The notes beneath the pieces were generated by a model, which saw nothing but the letters and a program-made list of their open reading frames with translations, was not told the DNA's origin and searched no databases. From JACVRN01 sp035276685 (lineage in GTDB: Bacteria; Acidobacteriota; Blastocatellia; Pyrinomonadales; Pyrinomonadaceae): 64,000 nucleotides of DNA. The DNA lies in assembly GCA_035276685.1 (NCBI GenBank), contig DATELK010000201.1, forward strand, positions 1 to 64,000, given 5' to 3'. This document shows, piece after piece, positions 44,328 through 53,790 of the stretch. How positions within the stretch are numbered: the first letter of the stretch is position 1; each line of letters begins with the position of its first letter. The translations under genes were made by a program, and so were the position numbers.

Positions 44328-44771
44328 TTAACTCTTCCTTCCCGCATCTTCCCGGCCGACTTCCTTCAGGTATCTGGCGTCGAAGGCGCGCGGCAGCAGG
44401 TCTTTTATCTGAAGCTCTTCCGTCTCCCCTTTCAGGTTGACGAGCAGGATGGTCGTGTCGCGGCAGTGCTCCCAGATTATCTGTCGACAGGTGCCGCAGG
44501 GAGGCGTCAGACTCTCCGTGTCGACGGCCACGACGAGCAGGCCGAAGCAGCGAGCGCCTTCGGAGATGGCTTTCCAGATGGCCACGCGCTCGGCGCAGAC
44601 CGTCAGGCCGTAGCTCGCGCTCTCGATGTTGCAGCCAGTGAATATTCGCCCGTCGTCCGTTTCGACTGACGCGCCCACGCGGAAGTTTGAGAAAGGCGTG
44701 ACAGCCTTTTCCCTTGCCTTCCAAGCGGCTTCTATGACTTCTTCCCTGGTGTGTCTTCCCTCTTTGCTCAT
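44328..44771 (-). CDS. cdd: Cytidine deaminase
   Basis: 147 residues, homotetrameric type. The zinc and catalytic residues are Cys59 and Glu61 (TVCAERVA) and Cys92/Cys95 (PPCGTCRQ). It deaminates cytidine and deoxycytidine to the uridine forms. The start overlaps the stop of udk by 4 bases, so the two are translationally coupled. The chain udk-cdd sits downstream of PNP and the nucleoside ABC genes, consistent with salvage. Confidence 0.92.
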   Translation of the reverse strand: MSKEGRHTREEVIEAAWKAREKAVTPFSNFRVGASVETDDGRIFTGCNIESASYGLTVCAERVAIWKAISEGARCFGLLVVAVDTESLTPPCGTCRQIIWEHCRDTTILLVNLKGETEELQIKDLLPRAFDARYLKEVGREDAGRKS

Positions 44772-45403
44772 GCCACGCCTCCCGTCGCGGTTAAATCGCG
44801 CGCAAGGCGCTCGCGTATCTTGACGCTGATAAGGTCTATGCTGACAAGGTTGTGCCCGCCTTCCGGGATAATCACGTCCGCGTAGCGTTTTGAAGGCTCC
44901 ACGAACTGCATGTGCATGGGGCGCACGGTGGCAAGGTACTGCTCTATGACGGATTCGACGGTGCGGCCGCGCTCGGCTATGTCGCGGCGCAAGCGTCGTA
45001 TGAAGCGTATGTCGTCGGGTGTGTCCACGAAAATTTTGATGTCCATTTCCTCCAGGATGCGCGAGTCCGCGAATATCAGTATGCCTTCGACGATGATGAT
45101 TGGCTTGGGCTCAAGGTGCTGTGTTTCCGCGAGGCGCGAGTGCGTCTTGAAATCATAGATGGGCAGCTCAACGCCCGCTCCCGCCTTCAGTCTACGGATG
45201 TGCTTGACGAGCAGGTCGTTGTCCAGCGCGTCCGGATGGTCAAAGTTGACCTCCTGACGATAATCGAGCGGCATGTCGTTGAGGTTGCGGTAGTAGGAGT
45301 CCTGCTGTAGAAAGATGACCTCCGAAGCGCTCACTGTCGCCAGGATGCGATTCGCCACGGTCGTCTTGCCGGAGCCTGTCCCGCCGCAGATACCTATAAT
45401 CAT
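44768..45403 (-). CDS. udk: Uridine kinase
   Basis: 211 residues, P-loop kinase. Walker A is GGTGSGKTT (residues 7-15), with LPIYDFKTHSR and a following IIVEGILIF motif that is typical of uridine-cytidine kinase. It phosphorylates uridine and cytidine to the monophosphates. It ends 4 bases into cdd and starts 3 bases after the PNP stop, indicating an operon. Confidence 0.92.
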   Translation of the reverse strand: MIIGICGGTGSGKTTVANRILATVSASEVIFLQQDSYYRNLNDMPLDYRQEVNFDHPDALDNDLLVKHIRRLKAGAGVELPIYDFKTHSRLAETQHLEPKPIIIVEGILIFADSRILEEMDIKIFVDTPDDIRFIRRLRRDIAERGRTVESVIEQYLATVRPMHMQFVEPSKRYADVIIPEGGHNLVSIDLISVKIRERLARDLTATGGVA

Positions 45404-45406
45404 AAG

Positions 45407-46252
45407 TTAAGAGAGCCTGGGGATGATGCCGCGCAAAAGATTTCTGATTGTGTCGCGCACCTGCGCGCCGGTTTCCATGACCTCTTCGTGATTGATGGGT
45501 TGGTCAACGACTCCTGCGGCCATGTTGGTGATGCAGGAGATGCCCAGCACGCGCATGCCCATCTGTCGCGCGACGATTGCTTCCGGCACTGTGCTCATGC
45601 CTACGGCGTCCGCGCCCAGGGTTCTGAGCATACGAACTTCCGCAGGCGTCTCGTAGCTTGGGCCGGACATGGCGGCGTAGACGCCGCGCCGCAGCTCTAA
45701 TCCCAGAGAGCGCGCCTCTTCAACGGCTATCTCCTGAAACTCGCGGCTGTAGACCTCAGACATATCGGGAAAGCGCGCGCCGAAGCGCTCGTCATTCGGC
45801 CCGAGCAGAGGGTTCGTGGACATCAGGTTCAGGTGGTCGCTGATAATCATCAAAGAGCCCTGGTCGAATCCTATGTTGATGCCGCCAGCGGCGTTCGTCA
45901 GCACTACCGACTTGACGCCCATCACGCCGAAGACGCGCATGGGAAAGGTCACTTCGTCTCGCGAGTAGCCTTCGTAGAAATGGAAGCGGCCCTGTAGAAC
46001 TGCGACCGCAGCGCCTCCGACACGGCCCAGCACGAGACGGCCCGCGTGACCTTCCACCGTGGGGCGCGCAAAGCCCGGAATCTCTTCGTAAGGGACGGCG
46101 ACAGCATCCTCAAGGTCATCGGCGAAAGCGCCTAGCCCGCTGCCCAGCACAACGCCCGTCCGCACGTCCTCGTCAAAGCGAGCGCGAATCGTGCGCGCGG
46201 CATGCTCCACGCGCTCATACAACGGCGAAAGACTCTGTTCTTCCGAAAGCAT
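45407..46252 (-). CDS. Purine nucleoside phosphorylase (trimeric, type II)
   Basis: 281 residues, PNP/MTAP family. The motifs VVLGSGLGAFADDLED (phosphate site), QGRFHFYEGYS and VGMSTVPEAIVARQMGMRVLGISCITNMAAG identify the trimeric, purine-specific enzymes that split inosine or guanosine with phosphate. A clear ribosome binding site is lacking; a heptamer palindrome sits 9 bases upstream of the ATG. The gene is downstream of the ABC transporter genes. Confidence 0.9.
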   Translation of the reverse strand: MLSEEQSLSPLYERVEHAARTIRARFDEDVRTGVVLGSGLGAFADDLEDAVAVPYEEIPGFARPTVEGHAGRLVLGRVGGAAVAVLQGRFHFYEGYSRDEVTFPMRVFGVMGVKSVVLTNAAGGINIGFDQGSLMIISDHLNLMSTNPLLGPNDERFGARFPDMSEVYSREFQEIAVEEARSLGLELRRGVYAAMSGPSYETPAEVRMLRTLGADAVGMSTVPEAIVARQMGMRVLGISCITNMAAGVVDQPINHEEVMETGAQVRDTIRNLLRGIIPRLS

Positions 46253-46260
46253 ACAATTAA

Positions 46261-46345
46261 TCAGGAGTCAGAACTCAGGACTCAGGAGTCAGAATAAAGA
46301 CAGTCGCTTTTATTCTGCCTCCTGAGTCCTGAGTTCTGACTCCTG
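46261..46345. repeat. Heptamer palindrome, family C (CTCAGGA-type), copy 1
   Basis: Inverted arrays of 7-base units (ACTCAGG, AGTCAGA) with a short loop lie between the nupQ-like permease stop and the PNP start. A second copy is at 52929-53011. Confidence 0.85.
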
Positions 46346-46352
46346 CTATTTT

Positions 46353-47243
<891 letters not shown>

Positions 47244-47259
47244 AGTTGTTTCACTGCTT

Positions 47260-48375
47260 CTAAACTTTAGACCTTCTCAACAGGCCGAAGCGATTGAATG
47301 AGCCGCGAAAGAATGCCTCGCAGGCTACAAACAGAATCACGACCGCCTGCAAGACCTCGACCAAGTCTTTCGAGACGTGGTCTGTGAAAGCGTCAACGAA
47401 GATTCCGCCGCGAATCAGCATGCCGAACAGAATCGCCGCCAGAAAGACCCCGACCGGATGGTTGCGCCCGAGCAGCGCCACGGCTATGCCTGTGAAACCG
47501 TAGCTCGCGGAGAACCCGTCGTAGTAGCGATAGCGATAGCCAAGCACTTCGTTAATCCCGACCATGCCTGCGAGCGCGCCGGAGACGGCCATAGCCACCA
47601 CTATCTGCCTGCTCACGGCTATGCCGCCGTATTCCGCGGCGGAAGGATTAGCGCCCGTCGCTCGAATCTCGTAGCCCCACTTGGTCTTCCACAGAAAAAC
47701 GTAGACGAGCGCGCAGGCCACTATGGCGAGCAGGAACGCCATGTTAAGCGGAAGACGGCCAGGGATGCCGGGTACAAAGCTCCCCAGGCGTGGGATGTGC
47801 GCCGCCGCGCCTATCTCGGCCGACTGCATGATGGGGTCGCCCGGCACCTTGTAGTAGTACTGCGTAAAGTAGCTGACGAGCGCTATGCCTATGAAGTTCA
47901 TCATGATGGTGTTGATGACTTCGTGCGAGCCGAAGCGCGCCTTCAGATAACCCGGAATCGCTCCCCACAGACCGCCCATCAGCATCGCCGCCAGGCACGC
48001 AATCGGCACGAGCAGCACGGCCGGGAGACTGGCCCAGGAGTAATTGACATCCGAGCCGCCTATCTTAACGACCGTGCCGCCGAGCTTGATGCTGACCCAC
48101 GCCGCCGCGAAGGCCGCGACGTAAAGCTGCCCCTCCGCGCCTATGTTGAGCAGCCCGCAGCGAAAGGCCACGGCCACGGCCAGCCCCGTGAAGATAAGCG
48201 GCGTCGCGTAAAAGAGCGTGTAGCCTATGCCGTCCGGCCACGAAAGCGCGCTGCCTAGCAAAAGCTGGTAGGTCAGAATGGGGTCGTCCCCTATGATGAG
48301 GACAAAGATGCCGCCCACTATGAAGGCCGCGACGACCGCTATCAGCGGAAAGACCAGTTCGTTAAAGAGTTTCAT
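47260..48375 (-). CDS. Nucleoside ABC transporter permease (NupP/YufP-like)
   Basis: 371 residues with about 10 membrane segments, including ATPLIFTGLAVAVAFRCGLLNIGAEGQ and GANPSAAEYGGIAVSRQIVV, both features of the family. It forms the channel with the NupQ-like permease. A palindromic element separates it from the upstream ATPase gene. Confidence 0.88.
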   Translation of the reverse strand: MKLFNELVFPLIAVVAAFIVGGIFVLIIGDDPILTYQLLLGSALSWPDGIGYTLFYATPLIFTGLAVAVAFRCGLLNIGAEGQLYVAAFAAAWVSIKLGGTVVKIGGSDVNYSWASLPAVLLVPIACLAAMLMGGLWGAIPGYLKARFGSHEVINTIMMNFIGIALVSYFTQYYYKVPGDPIMQSAEIGAAAHIPRLGSFVPGIPGRLPLNMAFLLAIVACALVYVFLWKTKWGYEIRATGANPSAAEYGGIAVSRQIVVAMAVSGALAGMVGINEVLGYRYRYYDGFSASYGFTGIAVALLGRNHPVGVFLAAILFGMLIRGGIFVDAFTDHVSKDLVEVLQAVVILFVACEAFFRGSFNRFGLLRRSKV

Positions 48376-48386
48376 GAGAATGTGAC

Positions 48387-48477
48387 GATTTTGGATTTTA
48401 GATTTTGGATTAGCGAGACGGGTTGAAGCCGTTCAAACTTGAATATCACTCCAATCCAAAATCCAAAATCTAAAATC
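48387..48477. repeat. Heptamer palindrome, family D (GATTTTG-type)
   Basis: Inverted arms 48387-48411 and 48453-48477 made of 7-base units (ATTTTGG, ATTTTAG). It fills the ATPase-permease gap and touches the ATPase stop codon. Confidence 0.85.
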
Positions 48478-49987
48478 ATTTATGTCCTCCCGTCATCATG
48501 AGACCAATCTCTTCGTTCGTAGCAACTTTCGGGTCAACCTCGCCCGCTATCCTGCCCTCGTGTATGACCAGTAGCCTGTCGGCCAGAGCGGTCACCTCTT
48601 CCAGCTCGGCCGACACCAGCAGAATCGCGCAGCCCGCGTCCCTGAGAGCAATCAGCTTGCGGTGAATGAACTCTATGGCCCCTATGTCCACGCCGCGCGT
48701 GGGCTGGGCCACCAGCAGCAGCTTCGGGTTCAGGTCGAACTCGCGACCTATGATGAGCTTCTGCTGATTGCCGCCCGACAGAGCGCGTGCAGGCAGGGCA
48801 GGATTAGCAGGACGCACGTCAAAGTCCTTGATGATTTCACGAGCGCGCCTGTCGATAGCGCCGTTATCCAGCATCACGCCCGCAGTCGAGACCACGGGCT
48901 TGCGGTAGTGGACGCCTAGGATGGAATTTTCCGCGAGGTCGAAGTCGAGCAGCAGCCCGCGCCTGTGACGGTCTTCGGGGATGTGGGCAATGCCCATCTG
49001 CTTTCGCTCTCTTGGGCCAGTGTCTCTGATGTTGCGCCCCTCGAACTCCACCTGCCCGCTGACAGATGCAGGGTCAGAGAGTCCCGCCAGAGCTTCTATC
49101 AGCTCCGTCTGGCCGTTGCCTTCGACACCTGCGATGCCTACAACCTCGCCCGCGCGCACGTCGAAGCTTATGCCGTCAACTCGCGGCGTGCCGTCCGAAG
49201 CCATGACGCGGAGGTCGCGAAGGCTAAGGACGTTCGTGCCCGTCTTGGCGTCAGTCTTCTCGACTCTGAGCAGCACGTCGCGGCCGACCATCATGCGGGC
49301 AAGCTCTGCGGCGTTGGTCTCGCTGGTCTTCACGCGGCCCACCACCTTGCCGTCGCGCATCACCGTCACCTCGTCCGAGATGGCGAGCACCTCGTCCAGC
49401 TTGTGCGTGATGATGACGACGGTCTTTCCCTGCTCGCGCATGCCGCGCAGGATGGCGAAGAACTCTTCCACCTCCTGCGGCGTCAGAACCGCCGTGGGCT
49501 CGTCCAGAATCAGTATGCGCGCCTCGCGGTAGAGAGCCTTCAGGAGCTCCACGCGCTGCTGCTGGCCCACGGAGAGCGACTCAATCATGGCGTTAGGATT
49601 AATCGCCAGCCTGAACTCTTCCGAAAGAGCGCGAATCCTTTGCGACGCGCCAGAGAGGTCTAGAGCGGCTGCTGAGCCGGGCTCGGCCCCGAGCACAATG
49701 TTCTCGGCGACGGTCATGTTCTCGACCAGCATGAAGTGCTGGTGAACCATGCCCACGCCTTCGGCTATGGCGTCGTGCGGCGACTCTATGCGGCGCACCT
49801 CTCCGTTAATCAGAATCTCGCCGCTGTCAGCCGTGTAGAAGCCGTAGGCGATACGCATGGCCGTGGACTTGCCCGCGCCGTTCTCACCCACAATGGCGTG
49901 AATCGTCCCTTCGGCAATCTGTATGCTGATGCGGTCGTTCGCGAGCACCTCGCCGAACCGCTTGGTTATGTTTCTCAGCTCAAGCAT
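48476..49987 (-). CDS. Nucleoside ABC transporter ATPase (NupO/YufO-like, two NBDs)
   Basis: 503 residues with two ABC cassettes. The first has Walker A GENGAGKST, signature LSVGQQQR and Walker B ILDEPTAVLTP. The second has GVEGNGQTEL in place of a normal Walker A, with no P-loop Lys, and signature LSGGNQQK. A degenerate second P-loop of this kind is usual for sugar/nucleoside-type double ATPases. It powers the permease pair at 46353-48375 and lies downstream of the BMP lipoprotein gene. Confidence 0.9.
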   Translation of the reverse strand: MLELRNITKRFGEVLANDRISIQIAEGTIHAIVGENGAGKSTAMRIAYGFYTADSGEILINGEVRRIESPHDAIAEGVGMVHQHFMLVENMTVAENIVLGAEPGSAAALDLSGASQRIRALSEEFRLAINPNAMIESLSVGQQQRVELLKALYREARILILDEPTAVLTPQEVEEFFAILRGMREQGKTVVIITHKLDEVLAISDEVTVMRDGKVVGRVKTSETNAAELARMMVGRDVLLRVEKTDAKTGTNVLSLRDLRVMASDGTPRVDGISFDVRAGEVVGIAGVEGNGQTELIEALAGLSDPASVSGQVEFEGRNIRDTGPRERKQMGIAHIPEDRHRRGLLLDFDLAENSILGVHYRKPVVSTAGVMLDNGAIDRRAREIIKDFDVRPANPALPARALSGGNQQKLIIGREFDLNPKLLLVAQPTRGVDIGAIEFIHRKLIALRDAGCAILLVSAELEEVTALADRLLVIHEGRIAGEVDPKVATNEEIGLMMTGGHK

Positions 49988-49990
49988 AAT

Positions 49991-50073
49991 CAGTTTTCAG
50001 TTTTCAGTTTTTAGTTTTTAGTTTTCAGTTAAAAGCAGGTCATGTCTTTGCTTAAAACTGAAAACTGAAAACT
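49991..50073. repeat. Heptamer palindrome, family E (CAGTTTT-type)
   Basis: Left arm with repeated 7-base CAGTTTT units and a right arm with their inverse (AAAACTG). It fills the BMP-ATPase gap, starts 3 bases from the ATPase start codon and reaches the BMP stop codon. Confidence 0.85.
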
Positions 50074-51112
50074 ATTTCTTCATAGCATCCGTAACCTGAA
50101 TCTCGCCGTTTATAATCTTCCGCTTGGCATCTTCCACCATCTTGAGGGTGTCGGGCGAGAGCAAGTCCTTGTTGAACTCGTCAACGCTGTAGCCCACGCC
50201 ATCTTTATCTAGGCCGAAGACGTGGAAGCCGCCCGTGAAGCGGCCGCTGGCAAGCTCCTGCACAAGCTGGTAGACGACGTTGTCCACGCGCTTGACCATG
50301 CTGGTCAGGACGAAGCCCGGCTTGACGCCGTTCTGGTTCGAGTCCACGCCTATGACGAAGCGTTGCGCGCGACCGTTCTGCTTTCCGTAACTTTCTACGG
50401 CGTCGAAAGCTCCGAGGCCGGAATTGCCTGCGGCCGTGAAGATAACGTCTGCTCCCTTGCCTATCTGCGCCAGCGCCAGCTCTTTGCCTTTGCCCGGATT
50501 GTTCCAAGCGGCGTCGGTCACGCCCACGTAGTTCTGTATCACCTCTATGTTCGGATTCACGGCCTTCGCGCCTTCCGTGTAGCCTACGGCGAAGCGATGA
50601 ATGAGCGGGATGTCCATGCCGCCTATGAAGCCGAGCACGCCCGTCTGAGAGGTGCGCGCCGCAATCATGCCCACGAGGTACGAGCCCTGATGCTCCATGA
50701 AGACAAGAGAGGCCACGTTGGGCAGGTCTATCACGCCGTCGATGATGGCAAAGTTAATGTTCGGGTAATCCTTGGCGACGCGCTCCATGATGGGCGACTG
50801 CGCGAAGCCCACGCCTATGACCAGATTGTAGCCGCGCTCAGCGAAGGCTCGCATGGCGGGCTCTATGGAAGTGGGATTTCCGGGCTCAACGTCTCTGAGC
50901 ACGATGGGGAAATCCTTCTCGGCGCGCTTGACGCCCTCCCACGCGGCGGCGTTGAACGAGCGGTCGTCCTTGCCGCCTATGTCGAAGACGATGCCTACGT
51001 GAATCTTGGATTTGTCGTCTCTCTCGCGGCTCTGCGTGGTGCAGGCAGGGCTCAAAAGAGTCGCAAGCAGCAGGCAGAGCAAGCCTACCGTGGCAATAGC
51101 GCGAAGCTTCAT
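50072..51112 (-). CDS. BMP-family nucleoside-binding lipoprotein
   Basis: 346 residues. The N-terminal signal ends in LSPAC (Cys24), a slightly non-standard lipobox. The body is a BMP/Med domain, with VGIVFDIGGKDDRSFNAAAWEGVKRA, IGVGFAQSPIMERVA and FIGGMDIPLIHRFAVGYTEGAK, typical of proteins that bind nucleosides such as guanosine or adenosine. It is the substrate-binding component of the ABC system. The start overlaps the stop of the phosphorylase gene by 4 bases. Confidence 0.9.
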   Translation of the reverse strand: MKLRAIATVGLLCLLLATLLSPACTTQSRERDDKSKIHVGIVFDIGGKDDRSFNAAAWEGVKRAEKDFPIVLRDVEPGNPTSIEPAMRAFAERGYNLVIGVGFAQSPIMERVAKDYPNINFAIIDGVIDLPNVASLVFMEHQGSYLVGMIAARTSQTGVLGFIGGMDIPLIHRFAVGYTEGAKAVNPNIEVIQNYVGVTDAAWNNPGKGKELALAQIGKGADVIFTAAGNSGLGAFDAVESYGKQNGRAQRFVIGVDSNQNGVKPGFVLTSMVKRVDNVVYQLVQELASGRFTGGFHVFGLDKDGVGYSVDEFNKDLLSPDTLKMVEDAKRKIINGEIQVTDAMKK

Positions 51113-52437
51113 GCTGTTATTACTTCCTTAATTAATGCGGGCAGTTGCGCCGGAGGCTCTTCGCCGACAGAGTAGCTTGAGCGAATTATCTCGGCGGCCT
51201 CCTCGCCCGACTGCTCATCATGAAAGTAGAGCGTGCCGAAGGATTGGCCGCGCGCGACATGGTCGCCTATCTTTGCTTCACTGATAAAGCCGACTGCCGG
51301 GTCTATAGTGTCGGCCATGTGCGTGCGCCCGCCGCCCATGATGGCTACGGCGCGGCCCACCTCCGCCGCATCAACGCCTGTGACGAATCCGTCTTGGCCG
51401 GATTCTACCTTAACGGAGCGGAGCGTCAAAGGTAGAAGCCGCTTCGGGTCATCGCAGACACGCGCGTCGCCGCCCTGCTCCTCCACGTTGCGCCGGAAAA
51501 GCTCAAGCGCGCTGCCCGAATCAAGAGCGCGACCGACTGCGACGCGCGCAGCATCGAGCGAATCACTCGCGCCGGCGATTGCCACCATACGCGCCGCAAG
51601 CTCTAAGGAAAGCTCAAGCACGGGGCGCGTAGCTTCAGTCACGTCGCCTCTTAAAAGCTCTATGCACTCTTTCGTCTCAAGCGCGTTGCCCACGGCCGAG
51701 CCGAGCGGCTGATTCATGTCCGTGATGAGAGCTTCCGTACGCACGCCGCACGAGTTGCCTGTCTCGACCAGAGCCTTCGCAAGCTCTCTGGCCTTCTCTT
51801 CCTCGCGCATGAAAGCGCCCGTCCCCGTCTTCACGTCCAACACCAGCGCGTTCAAGCCTGCGGCCAGCTTCTTAGACATGATGGAAGCGACTATGAGCGG
51901 GATGGCCTCTACGGTAGAGGTCGCGTCCCTGAGCGCGTAGATTTTCTTGTCGGCAGGCGCAAGCTCTCCCGTCTGGCCAATCATGGCGAAGCCTATGCGC
52001 TCAAGCAGGGCGCGAAACTCCTTGAGGGAGAGCCCGACGCGAAAGCCCGGAATCGCTTCCAGCTTATCCAGCGTCCCGCCCGTGTGGCCCAGCCCTCGGC
52101 CCGAAATCATGGGCACGCAGACGCCGCAGGCTGCCGCGAGCGGCGCAAGAATCAGAGAGGTCTTGTCGCCCACGCCGCCCGTGGAATGCTTGTCGACTTT
52201 CGGCTTCGGGATGTCGGAGAAGTCCAGCAGCTCGCCCGAGTGAAGCATCTCATCGGTGAGCGCGTGTCGCTCCTCGTTCGTCATGCCGTTTAAGAAGACG
52301 GCCATCAGGAGCGCCGACGATTGGTAATCGTCCCAGGTGCCGTCAACTACGCCCCTGACAAAAGAGGCTATCTCGCGCCGCGACAACTCTTCGCGGTCGC
52401 GCTTTCTACGAATCACGTCCTGTGGTCTCAAGCTCAA
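51109..52437 (-). CDS. deoA: Pyrimidine-nucleoside / thymidine phosphorylase
   Basis: 442 residues, glycosyltransferase family of nucleoside phosphorylases. KHSTGGVGDKTS is the phosphate site, and ISGRGLGHTGGTLDKLEAIPGF is the family signature. It cleaves thymidine and/or uridine with phosphate. Length and motifs resemble DeoA and B. subtilis Pdp; sequence alone does not separate them. It starts 6 bases after the ispF stop and overlaps the BMP gene by 4 bases, so the nucleoside genes follow directly from the isoprenoid genes. Confidence 0.9.
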   Translation of the reverse strand: MSLRPQDVIRRKRDREELSRREIASFVRGVVDGTWDDYQSSALLMAVFLNGMTNEERHALTDEMLHSGELLDFSDIPKPKVDKHSTGGVGDKTSLILAPLAAACGVCVPMISGRGLGHTGGTLDKLEAIPGFRVGLSLKEFRALLERIGFAMIGQTGELAPADKKIYALRDATSTVEAIPLIVASIMSKKLAAGLNALVLDVKTGTGAFMREEEKARELAKALVETGNSCGVRTEALITDMNQPLGSAVGNALETKECIELLRGDVTEATRPVLELSLELAARMVAIAGASDSLDAARVAVGRALDSGSALELFRRNVEEQGGDARVCDDPKRLLPLTLRSVKVESGQDGFVTGVDAAEVGRAVAIMGGGRTHMADTIDPAVGFISEAKIGDHVARGQSFGTLYFHDEQSGEEAAEIIRSSYSVGEEPPAQLPALIKEVITA

Positions 52438-52443
52438 TCTCTT

Positions 52444-52920
52444 TTACACGCTCTCCAACAGAATCACTGCCTGAACTTTTATGGCCTCGTACTGGCCCAC
52501 GGAATCAACGCCCTCTCCCGTCTTGGCCTTCACGCTCACGCATCCCAAATCAATGCCCAGAGTCTGAGCAAGATTCTCGCGCATCAGTTGCACGTATGGC
52601 CTGAGCTTCGGTCTCTCAAGCATCACGGTCGCGTCCACGTTCACTACCTTCATGCCGCGCTCACGCGCAAGCCAAACCACGCGGGCCAGAAGCTCAAGGC
52701 TATTGGCGTCCTTCCATTTCGGGTCGCGGTCTGGGAAATGCACGCCAAGGTCGCCCTCGCACAACGCGCCAAGGATGGCGTCTGCCACCGCGTGCGAAAG
52801 AGCGTCGGCATCCGAATGGCCTTCGGCCCCGCGCATGGACTCCACATGCACGCCCGCCAGTATGAGCGGCAGCCCCTCCGTCAAACGATGCGTGTCGTGG
52901 CCTATGCCTATGCGAAACAT
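52444..52920 (-). CDS. ispF: 2-C-methyl-D-erythritol 2,4-cyclodiphosphate synthase
   Basis: 158 residues, the fifth step of the MEP isoprenoid pathway. Metal ligands are in GHDTHRL (Asp8, His10) with EGHSDADALSHAVADAILGAL, and the C-terminus GEGVDSVGQYEAIKVQAVI is standard. Zn2+ trimer enzyme. A family C palindrome separates it from the ispD gene. Confidence 0.93.
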   Translation of the reverse strand: MFRIGIGHDTHRLTEGLPLILAGVHVESMRGAEGHSDADALSHAVADAILGALCEGDLGVHFPDRDPKWKDANSLELLARVVWLARERGMKVVNVDATVMLERPKLRPYVQLMRENLAQTLGIDLGCVSVKAKTGEGVDSVGQYEAIKVQAVILLESV

Positions 52921-52928
52921 AAGAGCAG

Positions 52929-53011
52929 TAGTCAGGATTCAGAATTCAGGACTCAGAATAAAGACAGAAGCTTTTATTCTGACTTCTGAGTCCTGAATTC
53001 CGAGTTCTGCT
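52929..53011. repeat. Heptamer palindrome, family C, copy 2
   Basis: Inverted 7-base units (GTCAGGA, TTCAGAA, ACTCAGA) with a short loop between ispD and ispF. The right arm encodes the last residues of IspD (about NSEFRTQKSE) and its stop. Confidence 0.8.
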
Positions 53012-53681
53012 TCAAAAGTATTTCAGCAAACGCTATGTCTTCGGGCCGTGTAATCTTGATGTTGCGCGCGTCGCCTTCGACTATCGTGACGGGGACGCCT
53101 AGCCGTTCTACCAGCAGGCTGTCGTCCGTGGCGTCGAAGCCTTCCGCGCCTGCGCTCTCGAAGGCGCGGCGCAAGATTTCGTAGCGAAAGCACTGCGGCG
53201 TCAAGGCGCGCATGAGCGAAGACCTCTCGACAGTTCTCAAGACCTCTACGCCACGCACCTCCTTAATCGTGTCCACCACGGGGGCGGCCAGTATGCTTGC
53301 GCCGCCAAGCTCTGCCGCTTCAACCGCCCTGCCTATCTCTTCGGGCGTGACGAAGGGGCGCACGCCGTCATGCACGGCCACGACATTAGCTGTCTGAGCG
53401 CGAACCGATTGCAGGCCGCGCCAGACGGATTCTGCGCGCGTGCGGCCTCCGGCCACGACACTGGCAAGCTTCAGCAGACTATACTTGCTCGCAAGCTCAA
53501 GGAAGCTGGCCCGCTCGTCCTGCGGCAACACTACAACAATTTCATGTATGCTGGCACACTGCTCGAAACGCCTGAGCGTGTGAATGATGACGGGGACTCC
53601 TGCAAGCTCCAGAAACTGCTTGGCCCTGTGGCCGCCCAAACGCCTGCCCTGCCCTGCGGCGGCAATGATAGCAACATTCAT
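52974..53681 (-). CDS. ispD: 2-C-methyl-D-erythritol 4-phosphate cytidylyltransferase
   Basis: 235 residues. AAGQGRRLGGHRAKQFLELAG gives the CTP/phosphate loop with the conserved Lys, and VAVHDGVRPFV and ATDDSLLVERLG are also typical. It makes CDP-methylerythritol in the MEP pathway, next to ispF. The last about 10 residues are encoded by a palindromic repeat, and the end of the natural domain is nearer KQN. Confidence 0.9.
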   Translation of the reverse strand: MNVAIIAAAGQGRRLGGHRAKQFLELAGVPVIIHTLRRFEQCASIHEIVVVLPQDERASFLELASKYSLLKLASVVAGGRTRAESVWRGLQSVRAQTANVVAVHDGVRPFVTPEEIGRAVEAAELGGASILAAPVVDTIKEVRGVEVLRTVERSSLMRALTPQCFRYEILRRAFESAGAEGFDATDDSLLVERLGVPVTIVEGDARNIKITRPEDIAFAEILLKQNSEFRTQKSE

Positions 53682-53692
53682 AAAGGCAATGC

Positions 53693-53779
53693 AGAAGGCA
53701 GAGTGCAGAGTGCAGAAGTTAAGAAAGCACTCTTCAAGCCTGACTCTCTCTTTAATTCATCATTCTGCACTCTGCCTTC
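53693..53779. repeat. Heptamer palindrome, family F (GCAGAGT-type)
   Basis: Left arm with 7-base units (GCAGAGT, GCAGAGT, GCAGAAG) and a right-hand inverse (TCTGCAC, TCTGCCT). It lies between the PIN/TRAM gene and ispD. Confidence 0.8.
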
Positions 53780-53790
53780 ATCATTTCTTC